Below are positions 18,318 to 28,963 of a stretch of 64,000 bases of DNA, in pieces. How positions within the stretch are numbered: position 1 is the stretch's first letter; each line of letters opens with the position of its first letter. A model generated the notes under the pieces. That model had not been told where the DNA came from and did not search any database. It saw only the letters and a list, made by a program, of their open reading frames with translations. The translations under genes were made by a program, and so were the position numbers. Source of the DNA: Vibrio sp. Isolate34 (GTDB taxonomy: Bacteria; Pseudomonadota; Gammaproteobacteria; Enterobacterales; Vibrionaceae); NCBI RefSeq assembly GCF_022397915.1, contig NZ_JAKEUO010000004.1:124001-188000 (forward strand), in the 5' to 3' direction.

Positions 18318-19884
<1,567 letters not shown>

Positions 19885-19902
19885 TTCTCTTTACCTACAC
19901 CG

Positions 19903-19933
19903 AAAAAATAGCGCTCATTGAGCGCTATTTTTT
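19903..19933. terminator. Bidirectional terminator between coaD and the epimerase gene
   Basis: A perfect 14-bp stem (19903-19916 with 19920-19933) has a three-base loop. The core is TAGCGCTC, flanked by A6 on one side and T6 on the other, so it can end transcripts from both directions. Confidence 0.93.
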
Positions 19934-19950
19934 GTAACTGCAATTGGGGT

Positions 19951-20955
19951 TTACAATGAGTAGTAAGCCTTATACCAATCCGCGAATGCTTTTGCGCCTT
20001 CTTGGATCTTCACTTGAGGTTTGTAGCCAACAGCTTCAAACAGATCTTCCGTATCAGCATAAGTCGCGTACACATCACCAGGTTGTATTGGCATGAAGTT
20101 TTTCTTCGCTTCAATACCTAAAGCAGTTTCTAATGCTTCAACGTAATCCATTAATTTCACTGGGCTACCATGGCCGATGTTGAACACACGGTATGGTGCA
20201 GAGCTAGTTGCTGGCGAGCCTTGTTCTACAGTCCAATCTGGCTGTTTTGCTGGAATTCGATCTTGCACGCGAATAATACCTTCTACAATATCATCGATGT
20301 AAGTGAAGTCACGCATCATGTCGCCGTTGTTGTAAATATCGATCTCTTTGCCCGCCACGATTAAGTTCGCAAACTTAAACATCGCCATATCAGGACGACT
20401 CCAAGGACCATAAACAGTAAAGAAGCGTAGACCAGTTGTCGGTACATCGTATAGATGAGAATAGGTATGCGCCATTAGCTCATTCGACTTCTTAGTCGCT
20501 GCATACAGAGAAATAGGGTGATCAACACTGTCTGCCGTATGAAATGGCATTTTCTGGTTCAAGCCATATACCGAGCTTGAAGAAGCATAAACTAGGTGTT
20601 CAACTTTGTTATGGCGACAGCCTTCCAAAATCGCTAAGTGACCAACAAGGTTGCTATCAGCATACGCCATTGGGTTATCAATTGAGTAGCGAACGCCAGC
20701 TTGCGCCGCTAAATGAATGACACGGTCAAACTTTTGTTCAGCAAACAGCGTTGCCATGCCTTCTCTATCAGCAAGATCTAGCTCGATAAAGGTAAGGTTT
20801 TCATGTTCGATACGTTTAAGGCGGTCATGTTTCAGAGAGACTTCGTAGTAGTCATTTAGGTTATCAATACCAATAACCTCATGTCCTGCCGCACATAGTC
20901 GCTCTGACACTGCAGAGCCAATAAAACCAGCAACGCCAGTTACTAAATATTTCAT
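19951..20955 (-). CDS. NAD-dependent epimerase, UDP-glucuronate 4-epimerase-like
   Basis: A 334-residue extended short-chain dehydrogenase. It has the NAD loop GVAGFIGSAV (residues 7-16), IDNLNDYYEVSLKHDRL, HLAAQAGVRYSIDNP, the catalytic SSSSVYGLN, LYAATKKSNE with the YxxxK motif, and FFTVYGPWSRPDMA. These segments are those of the UDP-glucuronate/UDP-galacturonate 4-epimerases found in capsule and O-antigen loci. With Ugd at 1240-2403 it would supply UDP-galacturonate. It stands alone on its strand; mutM lies 91 bases upstream. Confidence 0.85.
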   Translation of the reverse strand: MKYLVTGVAGFIGSAVSERLCAAGHEVIGIDNLNDYYEVSLKHDRLKRIEHENLTFIELDLADREGMATLFAEQKFDRVIHLAAQAGVRYSIDNPMAYADSNLVGHLAILEGCRHNKVEHLVYASSSSVYGLNQKMPFHTADSVDHPISLYAATKKSNELMAHTYSHLYDVPTTGLRFFTVYGPWSRPDMAMFKFANLIVAGKEIDIYNNGDMMRDFTYIDDIVEGIIRVQDRIPAKQPDWTVEQGSPATSSAPYRVFNIGHGSPVKLMDYVEALETALGIEAKKNFMPIQPGDVYATYADTEDLFEAVGYKPQVKIQEGAKAFADWYKAYYSL

Positions 20956-21021
20956 TCTACTATTCTCAATTCATATAATTAATGTAATTGTAGCGACTAG
21001 CACTTATATCTACTAGCAGTA

Positions 21022-21048
21022 AAAAGTGAACGCGCGTTCAGTTTTTTT
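21022..21048 (-). terminator. Palindromic hairpin after mutM
   Basis: The 14-base palindrome TGAACGCGCGTTCA (21027-21040) is flanked by A5 on the left and T7 on the right, overlapping the mutM stop codon. It can form a short GC-rich hairpin with a T-tract on the minus strand and probably ends mutM transcripts before the epimerase gene. The small loop makes it weaker than a standard terminator. Confidence 0.5.
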
Positions 21049-21856
21049 ATACTTGGCACTCTTCGCAAAAAAACGTATTTCTTTGCCCTATTTTCAATTC
21101 TTGAATCAGAGCTTCACAGCTTGGGCACTTTTCACCCGCTTTCCCATACACTTGCAACTCTTGGGCGAAATACCCCGGCTTGCCATCTGCTTGGGCGAAG
21201 TCTTTGAGTGTGGTGCCACCTTGCTTGATAGCCGTCGCAAGGACTTGCTTGATCTCATCGGTTAATAAGATCCATTCGGCTTTGGTAACCTTATTTGCTG
21301 ATCGTAACGGGTGGATTTTTGCAGAGAACAAGGCTTCATTAGCGTAGATATTCCCGACACCCACAACAACTTTGTTATCCATGATGAACTGTTTGACCGC
21401 AACTTTGCGCTTTTCTGCCTTTTCAGCGATGTAGACAGCGTTGAAGTCGTCAGTTAGCGGCTCTGGACCAGAACCAAGTAACACAGAGTGGGTTTCATCA
21501 GGTGCCGACCATAACCACGCTCCAAAGCGACGTGGGTCGTTATAACGCAGTACTTTGCCATTAGTCAGCTTGAGATCCACGTGATCGTGTTTGGCTGCTG
21601 GAAAGTCAGCGTCTAATACGCGCAGTGAGCCAGACATACCAAGGTGAACAATGGCAGTACCAGTATCGGTCTCAATCAATAGGTATTTAGCACGACGCGA
21701 GATCGAGCGAATCACCTGCCCTTCTAACAACTTAAGCTCTTGCGGGATATCCCAACGCAGCTTGGGCGTACGAAAGGTAAGAGTCTTGATGGTCTCGCCG
21801 ACTAAATGAGGCGAGATCCCCATACGGCTTACTTCGACTTCGGGTAATTCAGGCAT
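21047..21856 (-). CDS. mutM: Formamidopyrimidine-DNA glycosylase
   Basis: A 269-residue base-excision repair enzyme that removes 8-oxoguanine and ring-opened purines and nicks the strand. After Met removal the catalytic Pro sits in [13 protein letters not shown]. The H2TH region includes [14 protein letters not shown], and the C-terminal zinc finger has paired cysteines in CPSCEAL and CEECQV. The full family length is present. It is expressed with a small membrane protein gene three bases upstream. Confidence 0.97.
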   Translation of the reverse strand: MPELPEVEVSRMGISPHLVGETIKTLTFRTPKLRWDIPQELKLLEGQVIRSISRRAKYLLIETDTGTAIVHLGMSGSLRVLDADFPAAKHDHVDLKLTNGKVLRYNDPRRFGAWLWSAPDETHSVLLGSGPEPLTDDFNAVYIAEKAEKRKVAVKQFIMDNKVVVGVGNIYANEALFSAKIHPLRSANKVTKAEWILLTDEIKQVLATAIKQGGTTLKDFAQADGKPGYFAQELQVYGKAGEKCPSCEALIQELKIGQRNTFFCEECQV

Positions 21857-21859
21857 AGT

Positions 21860-22396
21860 TTAGTCGTCCGATTTTGAGGAGTTGTTCGAGCTAAAGCTTG
21901 GAAACAAGTAGCTCTCTTCAATAGACACCGCCAACCACTGTTCATTCCAGTTTTTTAACAACCAAAAATCAGGCAGTTGATAATAGGTAATACGTTGTGG
22001 CTCTTCTTGGTCGTGATACCACACTTCAACAGTGTGTGGTGTATTGAGCTGAGGAGAAAGGTCGGTATAGGTTTGTGAATCGACCTCAGTACCTACAAGC
22101 TGTTGCCAGCGCTGTGACAGCTCTTGTGCACTCGCAGCTTGTTTTAGCACGGGATCTTTCATTTGATAAACCCACTGACCATCTTCTTGTACGATTGACC
22201 ACTTAGCAAAGTGCAACGCTTGAAGTTCTGATTCAGGATTTAATAGATAAGGGTAGGGACTGCTTACATTAAGCTCTGATTCGGGCTCAGGTTCAATGAG
22301 ATAAGCTTTGATCAATGTTGGAAGGTTTAACACGCCAATAAAAGCGATCACGCTCAACATGAGTATGTTGTTCCACCTACGTCCACGGTATCTCAT
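21860..22396 (-). CDS. Conserved membrane-anchored protein of unknown function
   Basis: About 178 residues; I do not recognise the family. One N-terminal hydrophobic segment (NNILMLSVIAFIGVLNLPTL) follows a basic MRYRGRRW, which suggests a type II topology with a ~140-residue periplasmic domain rich in Trp, Gln and Glu. Local sequences such as WYHDQEEPQRITYYQLP could be beta-strands. The C-terminal tail is Ser/Asp-rich. A TTG at 22426 would add ten residues, but the ATG at 22396 places the basic cluster right before the membrane helix. mutM follows after three bases, so they are cotranscribed. Confidence 0.7.
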   Translation of the reverse strand: MRYRGRRWNNILMLSVIAFIGVLNLPTLIKAYLIEPEPESELNVSSPYPYLLNPESELQALHFAKWSIVQEDGQWVYQMKDPVLKQAASAQELSQRWQQLVGTEVDSQTYTDLSPQLNTPHTVEVWYHDQEEPQRITYYQLPDFWLLKNWNEQWLAVSIEESYLFPSFSSNNSSKSDD

Positions 22397-22530
22397 CTGA
22401 TTCTGCTCATCTAACCTATTGAGCAATCAGTATATCGTGAAAGTGGCAATACTTTCCATGCTGCGCGGTTTCTATCGATTAGGCGCTGTATCAAGTAAGA
22501 ACAATTGAGTTACTCAAAATTTAGATATAA

Positions 22531-22558
22531 AAAAACCCAGCGATTAAGCTGGGTTTTT
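22531..22558 (-). terminator. Terminator of the rpmB-rpmG operon
   Basis: AAAAACCCAGC (22531-22541) pairs perfectly with 22548-22558 around a six-base loop. On the minus strand the stem ends in a T-run. It lies 42 bases past the rpmG stop and could also stop plus-strand transcripts. Confidence 0.9.
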
Positions 22559-22599
22559 CAATTCTTTCTTCTACTGAAGAAGAGCAAAAAAAGCATCAA

Positions 22600-22767
22600 T
22601 TACTTGATTTTCGCTTCTTTGTACATAACGTGTTGGCGAACTACTGGATCAAACTTTTTGATCTCAAATTTGCCTGGCATGTTACGCTTGTTCTTATCAG
22701 TTGTGTAGAAGTGACCAGTACCTGCAGAAGATACTAGACGAATTTTCTCACGAATGCCTTTAGCCAT
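22600..22767 (-). CDS. rpmG: 50S ribosomal protein L33
   Basis: 55 residues, nearly identical in pattern to E. coli L33: starts [20 protein letters not shown], then [15 protein letters not shown] and ends [13 protein letters not shown]. It lacks the two CxxC pairs of the zinc-binding form, so it is a zinc-independent (C-minus) L33. It follows rpmB by 13 bases and ends before the 22531-22558 terminator. Confidence 0.97.
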   Translation of the reverse strand: MAKGIREKIRLVSSAGTGHFYTTDKNKRNMPGKFEIKKFDPVVRQHVMYKEAKIK

Positions 22768-22780
22768 TGCTTAATTCCTC

Positions 22781-23017
22781 TTAAACGTTTTCGCCACGTG
22801 CACGGATATCAACAAGAACAGCATCGATGCCTTTCTTATCAATGATACGCATGCCTTTAGCAGTTAGACGTAGTTTAACAAAACGTTTTTCGCTCTCTAC
22901 CCAGAAACGATGAGTTTGTAGGTTCGGCAGAAAACGGCGCTTAGTAGCATTGCGTGCGTGTGAACGGTTGTTACCCGTTACTGGACGCTTACCAGTTACT
23001 TGGCATACTCGGGACAT
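22781..23017 (-). CDS. rpmB: 50S ribosomal protein L28
   Basis: 78 residues, standard L28: [20 protein letters not shown], then [17 protein letters not shown] and C-terminal [15 protein letters not shown]. Start at the ATG 23017, with GAGAAGAC upstream. An in-frame ATG five codons earlier is not the normal N-terminus. It is the first gene of the conserved rpmB-rpmG operon, driven by the promoter at 23138-23166. Confidence 0.97.
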   Translation of the reverse strand: MSRVCQVTGKRPVTGNNRSHARNATKRRFLPNLQTHRFWVESEKRFVKLRLTAKGMRIIDKKGIDAVLVDIRARGENV

Positions 23018-23137
23018 GAATGTCTTCTCCAATCGTTTCAGCTCGATATCAACCTTGGTGGCCGAACCTCTCTATCAATTAAAATAGAAGGTAAAAACCG
23101 TTATGGAAAATCCATACAAGGCTATCAAAGGTCGCGC

Positions 23138-23166
23138 ATTATACTAACTTGACACGCATTGCTCAA
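23138..23166 (-). promoter_or_regulatory. Sigma-70 promoter of rpmB-rpmG
   Basis: On the minus strand, TTGAGC (23166-23161) is separated by 17 bases from a perfect TATAAT (23143-23138). A GC-rich discriminator, GCGCGACC, follows. That discriminator is typical of stable RNA and ribosomal protein promoters that ppGpp and DksA repress. The predicted start leaves a leader of about 115 bases before rpmB. Confidence 0.8.
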
Positions 23167-23308
23167 GACCCGAACAGATCCTTTTTACGGATTTCGTGAT
23201 CTTTTTTTGTGCAGCGCAGCTTGCTTGAGTAATCAGAGCTGATTTTAGGTCTAAAAATGTGGGCGGAATAATAGCAGATTTAACGTAACTAACAACCTAA
23301 AATGTGAT

Positions 23309-23983
23309 TCAAATCCATCCACGCTCTGCAAAAGAGATAACTTCGCCATCTCCAACAACAAAATGGTCGAGAATTCGGATGTCCACCAGCGCTAATGCAT
23401 CGGTTAAACGGCGCGTGATTCGCCTGTCCGCTTGGCTAGGCTCTGCGACACCCGAAGGATGGTTATGCGCTAAAATTAATGCCGCCGCATTATGATGAAG
23501 TGCGCGTTTTACTACTTCTCTCGGGTAAACCGACGCTGCATCGATGGTACCTTCAAACATGACTTCGTCTTTTATTACCCTATTCTGGTTATCTAGGAAC
23601 AATATATAGAAAGCTTCTCGCTGGCGATCGCGCAAAATGCTCGAAAGATAAAGCTTTGTATGACTCGGGCTAGTGAGGGCATCACCTCTAGATAAAGTCT
23701 CCGCGAGATAGCGCTGCGTCATCTCTAACACAGCTTGTAGCTGAGCGTACTTGGCCTGCCCCATCCCTTTATGAGCACAAAACTCTTCCTGTGTTGCTGA
23801 AAAGAGATGACGGAGCGAACCGAAGTCCTTGATCAACTTGTCAGCGAGTTCTAAAACGTTCATTCCTTGTGTACCCGTTCTAAGAAATATTGCGAGCAGT
23901 TCCGCATCAGTCAAAGAATCAGGCCCTCGACTCAATAACTTTTCTCTCGGCATCGATTCAGTAGGCATTTTGTCTATTGGCAT
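23309..23983 (-). CDS. radC: RadC family JAB-domain protein
   Basis: 224 residues, as in other Vibrio RadC. An N-terminal helical part ([20 protein letters not shown], with an HhH-like VLELADKLI) is followed by an MPN/JAB domain with the metal motif [15 protein letters not shown] (HxHx7-8D). RadC was named for DNA repair, but that role is doubted and its biochemical function is unsettled. I chose the ATG at 23983; a GTG at 23998 adds five residues not typical of the family. It is divergent from coaBC. Confidence 0.93.
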   Translation of the reverse strand: MPIDKMPTESMPREKLLSRGPDSLTDAELLAIFLRTGTQGMNVLELADKLIKDFGSLRHLFSATQEEFCAHKGMGQAKYAQLQAVLEMTQRYLAETLSRGDALTSPSHTKLYLSSILRDRQREAFYILFLDNQNRVIKDEVMFEGTIDAASVYPREVVKRALHHNAAALILAHNHPSGVAEPSQADRRITRRLTDALALVDIRILDHFVVGDGEVISFAERGWI

Positions 23984-24207
23984 ATAAAAGCTAATCACTA
24001 GTCATGAATACGACCCCTCAGCTTAATGAGCTTGCACTCGGAGATCCTTTGATGGAGATAAAAGGCGGCGAGTCACTAGCAAAATCGTGTAATTGATAAG
24101 TTTGATAACACCAACTTGATGAGCGTCAACTCTGTTCGAGTTCTGCTTCTAGGCACTCATCCTTTGTTCTGATATCGTAAGTCGCAGAAAAATTAAGGAA
24201 CAGAATC

Positions 24208-25449
24208 ATGCAAACACAGGTTAATCCACTGAGTAACGCTGACCAACAAGGCCTAGCAGGGAAAAAAATTCTTCTTGGTATTAGTGGTGGTATCGCTGCT
24301 TATAAATGTGCCGAGCTGACTCGCCGCCTAATTGAGCGTGGGGCGCAGGTACAGGTCGTCATGACCAATGCAGCCAAGGAGTTCATCACTCCCCTTACCA
24401 TGCAAGCCGTCTCGGGAAGGCCAGTGTCTGATAGTTTGCTTGATCCTGCGGCTGAAGCTTCGATGGGACACATCGAGCTAGCAAAGTGGGCTGATTTAGT
24501 ATTATTAACACCTGCAACCGCTGACCTTATTGCACGCATGACAGCAGGGATGGGTAACGACTTGCTAACTACTTTGGTTTTAGCAACCGATGCGCCAGTT
24601 GCGGTATCTCCGGCCATGAACCAACAAATGTACAGCCACCCTGCCACTCAAGAGAACATCGCAACGCTAAAACGCCGTGGTTGTGAGATTTGGGGGCCAG
24701 CTGCAGGCGAACAAGCGTGTGGTGATGTGGGTATGGGGCGCATGTTAGAGCCAATGCAACTGGTCCATCGTTGTGAAGACTTCTTCCAACCTAAGCCGCT
24801 TGCTGGCCGTTCTGTGCTTATTACTGCAGGCCCGACTCGTGAAGCGATAGACCCTGTACGTTACATTACGAATCACAGCTCAGGAAAAATGGGCTATGCA
24901 TTAGCTGAAGCAGCCGCGAAGCAAGGCGCCACAGTGACTCTAATCAGTGGCCCTGTGTCATTAGCAACGCCAAACAAGGTCAATCGAATTGATGTAAACA
25001 GCGCACAACAGATGTTTGATGCCGTGAGTGCCAATGCGGCTCAGCACGATATTTTCATCAGCTGCGCGGCGGTTGCCGATTATCGCCCTGAGACCATCGC
25101 AGACCAGAAGCTTAAAAAGGTCGATGGTAAAGACGACATGACCATTCAAATGGTTAAGAACCCAGACATTGTCGCTTCTGTTGCTTTAATGACGGAAGGC
25201 CGTCCATTTACCGTAGGCTTCGCTGCAGAAACTCAAGATGTTGAGAAATACGCCCGCGGCAAACTAGAAAGAAAGAACCTCGACATGATTTGCGCCAACG
25301 ATGTGTCTGTCGAAGGTCAAGGCTTCAATAGCAGTAGTAACGAACTGCACCTTTATTGGAAAGGCGGTGATAAATCTCTACCACTGGATAGCAAAGACAC
25401 CCTTGGTTTCCAGATCCTCGATCAGATCCAACAACTTATTGTCGAATAA
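24208..25449 (+). CDS. coaBC: Bifunctional phosphopantothenoylcysteine decarboxylase / phosphopantothenate-cysteine ligase
   Basis: 413 residues. CoaC domain, residues ~15-190: the flavin site [20 protein letters not shown], the active-site [11 protein letters not shown] with its His, and [12 protein letters not shown]. CoaB domain, ~200-413: [33 protein letters not shown] and [13 protein letters not shown]. It makes 4'-phosphopantetheine from phosphopantothenate, cysteine and CTP, feeding CoaD, which is also in this window. The ribosome-binding site is AAGGAACAG ahead of the ATG. slmA follows downstream, the usual gammaproteobacterial order without dut. Confidence 0.97.
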   Translation: MQTQVNPLSNADQQGLAGKKILLGISGGIAAYKCAELTRRLIERGAQVQVVMTNAAKEFITPLTMQAVSGRPVSDSLLDPAAEASMGHIELAKWADLVLLTPATADLIARMTAGMGNDLLTTLVLATDAPVAVSPAMNQQMYSHPATQENIATLKRRGCEIWGPAAGEQACGDVGMGRMLEPMQLVHRCEDFFQPKPLAGRSVLITAGPTREAIDPVRYITNHSSGKMGYALAEAAAKQGATVTLISGPVSLATPNKVNRIDVNSAQQMFDAVSANAAQHDIFISCAAVADYRPETIADQKLKKVDGKDDMTIQMVKNPDIVASVALMTEGRPFTVGFAAETQDVEKYARGKLERKNLDMICANDVSVEGQGFNSSSNELHLYWKGGDKSLPLDSKDTLGFQILDQIQQLIVE

Positions 25450-25588
25450 ATACACGATTTAGCTCTGACAATCTGCTGACACCTCTCGATTCTGTTGACC
25501 TAGGTCTTACAAAACTAGGAAACAGAATTGAATGGTGTTTATAATCCTTCTTCACTCAATCCTCATCTTTAGGAAAGGAAGTAAATAG

Positions 25589-26179
25589 ATGGCTGGTACT
25601 CGAAAATCAAACCGTCGTGAAGAAATCCTGCAAGCTCTCGCACAAATGTTGGAATCGACCGAAGGTGCTTCTCGTATCACAACGGTAAAGTTGGCCAAGC
25701 AAGTGGGTGTTTCTGAAGCTGCGTTATACCGCCACTTCCCAAGCAAAGCCCGCATGTTTGAAGGCCTGATCGAGTTCATTGAAGAAGCGTTGATGTCTCG
25801 AATCAACCGTATTCTGGATGAAGAGAAAGACACGCTAGAGCGCATACGCCTAGTGTTACAACTGATCTTAGTTTTCTCAGAACGTAACCCAGGCCTGACT
25901 CGAATTTTGTCTGGTCATGCTCTAATGTTTGAAAATGAACGCCTACGCGACCGCATCAATCAACTTTTCGAGCGCATTGAGACGCAACTTCGTCAAATCC
26001 TGCGTGAAAGAAAGCTTCGTGAAGGGAAATCATTCCCAGTTGATGAGAAAATCTTAGCCGCTCAACTGCTAGGCCAGGTTGAAGGCAGCTTGAATCGATT
26101 TGTTCGCTCAGACTTCAAATATCAACCAACAGAAAACTTTGATGCTTATTGGGCACTACTCAGCGCTCAGATTAAGTAG
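25589..26179 (+). CDS. slmA: Nucleoid occlusion factor SlmA (TetR family)
   Basis: 196 residues. The N-terminal helix-turn-helix (residues ~10-55: [16 protein letters not shown], then [20 protein letters not shown]) binds SlmA-binding sites on the chromosome. The C-terminal part contacts FtsZ and blocks Z-ring assembly over the nucleoid. [20 protein letters not shown] and [20 protein letters not shown] are SlmA-specific. Unlike most TetR proteins it is not mainly a transcription factor. The ATG at 25589 has AGGAAAGGAAG upstream. Dut, which often lies between coaBC and slmA in enterics, is not present. Confidence 0.96.
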   Translation: MAGTRKSNRREEILQALAQMLESTEGASRITTVKLAKQVGVSEAALYRHFPSKARMFEGLIEFIEEALMSRINRILDEEKDTLERIRLVLQLILVFSERNPGLTRILSGHALMFENERLRDRINQLFERIETQLRQILRERKLREGKSFPVDEKILAAQLLGQVEGSLNRFVRSDFKYQPTENFDAYWALLSAQIK

Positions 26180-26204
26180 CAATCAAATTTAGTAGCAATC
26201 AAAT
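26175..26204 (+). repeat. 14-bp direct repeat between slmA and lpxL
   Basis: AGTAGCAATCAAAT occurs at 26175-26188 and again at 26191-26204, a period of 16 bases. It begins in the slmA stop codon region. It looks like a local slippage duplication. Confidence 0.6.
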
Positions 26205-26218
26205 CTTAAGTGATGGTT

Positions 26219-27199
26219 ATGACGACGAAAACTTCTCCGACAAGCAGCACTGCACAACACGTTATTACTAAGCCGCCTTTTACTCTGGCGTTACTCCACC
26301 CTAAATACTGGGGAGTATGGTTCGGTTTTGGGTTATTGGCGCTTATCGTTAACGTTCTCCCTTACCGACTACTATTAATATTAGGTCGATCGTTGGGAAC
26401 TCTCGGGGCTCGTTATGGCAAGAAACGAGTGGCTGTGGCGACACGCAATTTAGAATTAGCATTTCCCGATAAGCCAGCGGATGAAGTCGCTGCAATGGTG
26501 AGTGAGAACTTTAAGAACACCGGTATGGCACTGATCGAAACTGGGATTACTTGGTTTTGGCCTACGTGGCGTTTCAAGCGAATCCTAGTAGATAAAGATA
26601 CCCAAACACTGCGTACGCACAAAGCCAACGGTAAAGGTGTTTTGTTGTGTTGTGTGCATGCCTTGAACCTAGAGATCACTGCGCGAGCAATGGCAGTTCT
26701 CGGTATTTCAGGTTTAGGCGTTTATCGCCCGCACAACAATCCAGCTTATGAGTTCATTCAATACAGAGGTCGTACTCAGAACGGCAATCGCCTGATTCAC
26801 CGTAAAGACGTGAAGCGTATGATTCGAATCCTGCGTCAGGGTGAGATCCTTTTTTACCTACCGGATCATGATTACGGTCGTAACAAAGCAGTGTTTGTGC
26901 CTTTCTTCGCGGTAGAAGATGCGTGTACCACCACAGGCACCAGTATTCTGGCTTACACCAGCCGATGCGCGATTGTTCCTGGCTCTGGTTTTAGAAATGC
27001 CGACGGCAAGTATGAAATCATGGCTGACGAGTCGATCGAAGATCACTATCCGCAAAAAGATGAGAAAGCCGCCGCTGCCTACATGAACCGCTATCTTGAG
27101 AAGATTATCTTACGCGCTCCAGAGCAATGGATGTGGCTGCACAAGCGCTTCAAGACTATGGAAGATCCAGAAGTTGAACGCGGCATTCGTTACAAATAG
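26219..27199 (+). CDS. lpxL: Lipid A late acyltransferase, LpxL type
   Basis: About 326 residues. After a Ser/Thr-rich start it has FTLALLHPKYWGVWFGFGLL, the first membrane helix, then RNLELAFPDKPADEVAAMV. The catalytic HX4E is HALNLE, matching LpxL rather than the HX4D of LpxM. YLPDHDYGRN and EQWMWLHKRFKTMEDPE complete the family pattern. It adds a secondary acyl chain to Kdo2-lipid IVA at the inner membrane. Start choice is open: GTG 26210, ATG 26213 and ATG 26219 are in frame; the last has the best spacing from AAG. The 3' end lies in an 18-bp tandem repeat. Confidence 0.9.
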   Translation: MTTKTSPTSSTAQHVITKPPFTLALLHPKYWGVWFGFGLLALIVNVLPYRLLLILGRSLGTLGARYGKKRVAVATRNLELAFPDKPADEVAAMVSENFKNTGMALIETGITWFWPTWRFKRILVDKDTQTLRTHKANGKGVLLCCVHALNLEITARAMAVLGISGLGVYRPHNNPAYEFIQYRGRTQNGNRLIHRKDVKRMIRILRQGEILFYLPDHDYGRNKAVFVPFFAVEDACTTTGTSILAYTSRCAIVPGSGFRNADGKYEIMADESIEDHYPQKDEKAAAAYMNRYLEKIILRAPEQWMWLHKRFKTMEDPEVERGIRYK

Positions 27200-27241
27200 A
27201 GTAGCCGTTATAAATAGAATAGCCGCTACAAATAGAGCGCC
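27188..27241 (+). repeat. Three tandem copies of an 18-bp unit at the end of lpxL
   Basis: Units 27188-27205, 27206-27223 and 27224-27241 are variants of CGTTACAAATAGAGTAGC. Each encodes Arg-Tyr-Lys-stop in the lpxL frame, so the last codons and stop of the gene have been duplicated twice downstream. Such slippage repeats can vary in number between strains. Confidence 0.8.
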
Positions 27242-27281
27242 TATCTTTAGATAAGAAAACCGTTCGCTTCAATAGAAAAGT

Positions 27282-27317
27282 AAAAGGCCCGAAAGAATTA
27301 TATCTCTCGGGCCTTTT
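27282..27317. terminator. Terminator between lpxL and pyrE
   Basis: AAAAGGCCCGA (27282-27292) pairs with TCGGGCCTTTT (27307-27317). A T-run follows on the plus strand and A4 lies on the other side, so it serves both convergent genes. Confidence 0.9.
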
Positions 27318-27373
27318 TGATTTTTCGACTCTAAACTTAGAACGCTAAACCGTTAGGTTCGACATTTCAGAAA

Positions 27374-28015
27374 TTAAATTCCGTATTGAGCGCGGTACGC
27401 TTTTACTGCGTCTAGATGTGCTGCATCTGTGCCTTTCTCTTCAAGGAAAGTCACAAGGTCTGTCAGGCTAACGATAGAGATAATTGCACAACCGAAGTCG
27501 CGTTCAACTTCTTGGATTGCAGATAGCTCGCCTTTGCCTTTCTCTTGACGGTCGATAGCAACAAGCACGCCCGCTAGATCAGCACCGTTCGCTTGGATAA
27601 TTTCCATCGACTCACGAATTGCTGTGCCTGCAGTGATCACGTCGTCCACTAACATGATACGACCTTCAAGTGCACTACCCACTAGGTTGCCACCTTCACC
27701 GTGGTCTTTCGCTTCTTTACGGTTAAAGCAGTAAGGCGTGTCCACATCGTGGTGATCGGCCAGTGCTACCGCTGTTGTCGTCGCGATTGGGATACCTTTG
27801 TATGCTGGGCCAAATAGTACATCAAACTCAATACCTGAATCAGCTAATGCTGCTGCGTAGAAGCGACCTAAACGCGCTAGGTCACGACCTGTATTAAACA
27901 ATCCAGCATTGAAGAAGTAAGGGCTCTTACGGCCAGACTTTAAAGTAAACTCACCAAACTTAAGTACTTCTTTCTCTAGTGCAAATTCAATAAATTCACG
28001 TTGATATGCTTTCAT
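27374..28015 (-). CDS. pyrE: Orotate phosphoribosyltransferase
   Basis: 213 residues. It makes orotidine 5'-monophosphate from orotate and PRPP in pyrimidine synthesis. Features: [17 protein letters not shown], the orotate loop [27 protein letters not shown], and the PRPP-binding motif [16 protein letters not shown]. The ATG at 28015 is preferred because AGAGG sits six bases upstream; the ATG at 28021 would touch it. It lies downstream of rph, as in E. coli, but here a 128-bp ERIC element separates them. Confidence 0.97.
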   Translation of the reverse strand: MKAYQREFIEFALEKEVLKFGEFTLKSGRKSPYFFNAGLFNTGRDLARLGRFYAAALADSGIEFDVLFGPAYKGIPIATTTAVALADHHDVDTPYCFNRKEAKDHGEGGNLVGSALEGRIMLVDDVITAGTAIRESMEIIQANGADLAGVLVAIDRQEKGKGELSAIQEVERDFGCAIISIVSLTDLVTFLEEKGTDAAHLDAVKAYRAQYGI

Positions 28016-28083
28016 GCTCATCCTCTAAATTAATTTACTTTCCAATTCCTAGCTTCCGATCACTTCGAAAGCTAACGATGCTG

Positions 28084-28211
28084 TATTTTCTAAATAGACA
28101 GCTCTACAACAAAGCAGCAAAGTTTTTCAGCCCTATGAGCATAGGGAACCTATGTGATTAGGGTGAAAAATTGCAGCTAACACAGGTGTAGAGTTATATA
28201 TGACGAAAATA
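28084..28211. repeat. ERIC (enterobacterial repetitive intergenic consensus) element, about 128 bp
   Basis: The element has matching ends, TATTTTC at 28084 and GAAAATA at 28211. Near the right end TATATGACGAAAATA, GCAGCTAACACA and TTAGGGTGAAAAATTGCAG align with the ERIC consensus; in the centre CCCTATGAGCATAGGG forms the expected inner hairpin. CTCTAC (28102) and GTAGAG (about 28188) pair at long range. Length agrees with the canonical 127 bp. ERIC copies occur only in transcribed spacers of enteric bacteria and Vibrio. This one would be transcribed within the rph-pyrE RNA as a long imperfect stem. Confidence 0.85.
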
Positions 28212-28239
28212 AAAAAATAGCCCCCAATGTGGGAGCTAT
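28211..28239 (-). terminator. Hairpin with T-run after rph, possible pyrE attenuator
   Basis: Eight bases past the rph stop, on the minus strand, ATAGCTCCC pairs with GGGGGCTAT (one bulge) around a short loop, followed by seven Ts. In E. coli a terminator at this place is the UTP-sensitive pyrE attenuator, coupled to rph translation. The position here fits the same role, though the ERIC insertion lies between it and pyrE. Confidence 0.75.
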
Positions 28240-28246
28240 CTAAAAA

Positions 28247-28963
28247 CTATTCTGCTAACGCCGACTTCTGCGCTTCGACGATATCGGCAATGCCCTTATT
28301 TGCCAGGGCTAAAAGCTGCATCAGCTCTTCGTGGCTGAACGGTTCGCCTTCTGCGGTGCCTTGAATCTCAATCATCTTACCGTCTTCCGTCATTACAACG
28401 TTCATGTCGGTATCGGCTGCTGAGTCTTCAACGTACTCAAGGTCACACAGTGCTTGTGCACCAACGATACCCACTGAAACTGCCGCTACGTGGCCTTTCA
28501 TTGGGTTCTTTTTCAGTTTGCCGCTTGCTAGTAGGCTGTTGATAGCATCAGCCATTGCTACGCTTGCACCTGAGATAGAAGCAGTGCGTGTACCGCCGTC
28601 TGCTTGGATAACATCACAATCGACAGTGATCATGATTTCACCCATTACTTTCAGGTCAACAACAGCACGTAGGCTACGCGCGATCAGACGTTGGATTTCC
28701 ATCGTACGACCGCCTTGCTTACCGCTCGCCGCTTCACGACGGTTACGAGTGTGCGTTGCACGTGGCAACATGCCATATTCAGCGGTTACCCAACCCTTCC
28801 CTTGGCCTTTTAACCAACGCGGTACGTTTTCTTCTACCGTCGCATTACATAGAACTTTAGTGTTGCCGAACTCAACTAATACAGAACCCTCAGCATAAGC
28901 TGTGTAGTTACGAGTAATTTTAATTGGACGAATTTGATCTACAGCGCGGTCATTTGGACGCAT
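28247..28963 (-). CDS. rph: Ribonuclease PH
   Basis: A 238-residue phosphorolytic 3'-5' exoribonuclease that trims tRNA 3' ends, acting as a hexamer of dimers. It has [44 protein letters not shown]-type [33 protein letters not shown] and the phosphate-binding region. Full length, with no sign of the frameshift known from E. coli K-12 rph. Reads toward pyrE and is divergent from yicC. Confidence 0.97.
   Translation of the reverse strand: MRPNDRAVDQIRPIKITRNYTAYAEGSVLVEFGNTKVLCNATVEENVPRWLKGQGKGWVTAEYGMLPRATHTRNRREAASGKQGGRTMEIQRLIARSLRAVVDLKVMGEIMITVDCDVIQADGGTRTASISGASVAMADAINSLLASGKLKKNPMKGHVAAVSVGIVGAQALCDLEYVEDSAADTDMNVVMTEDGKMIEIQGTAEGEPFSHEELMQLLALANKGIADIVEAQKSALAE

Noticed and set aside
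23171..23208. Hairpin AGATC/GATCT followed by T7 as a plus-strand terminator
   Set aside because: No plus-strand gene lies upstream and the stem is only five pairs; it is not a convincing feature.
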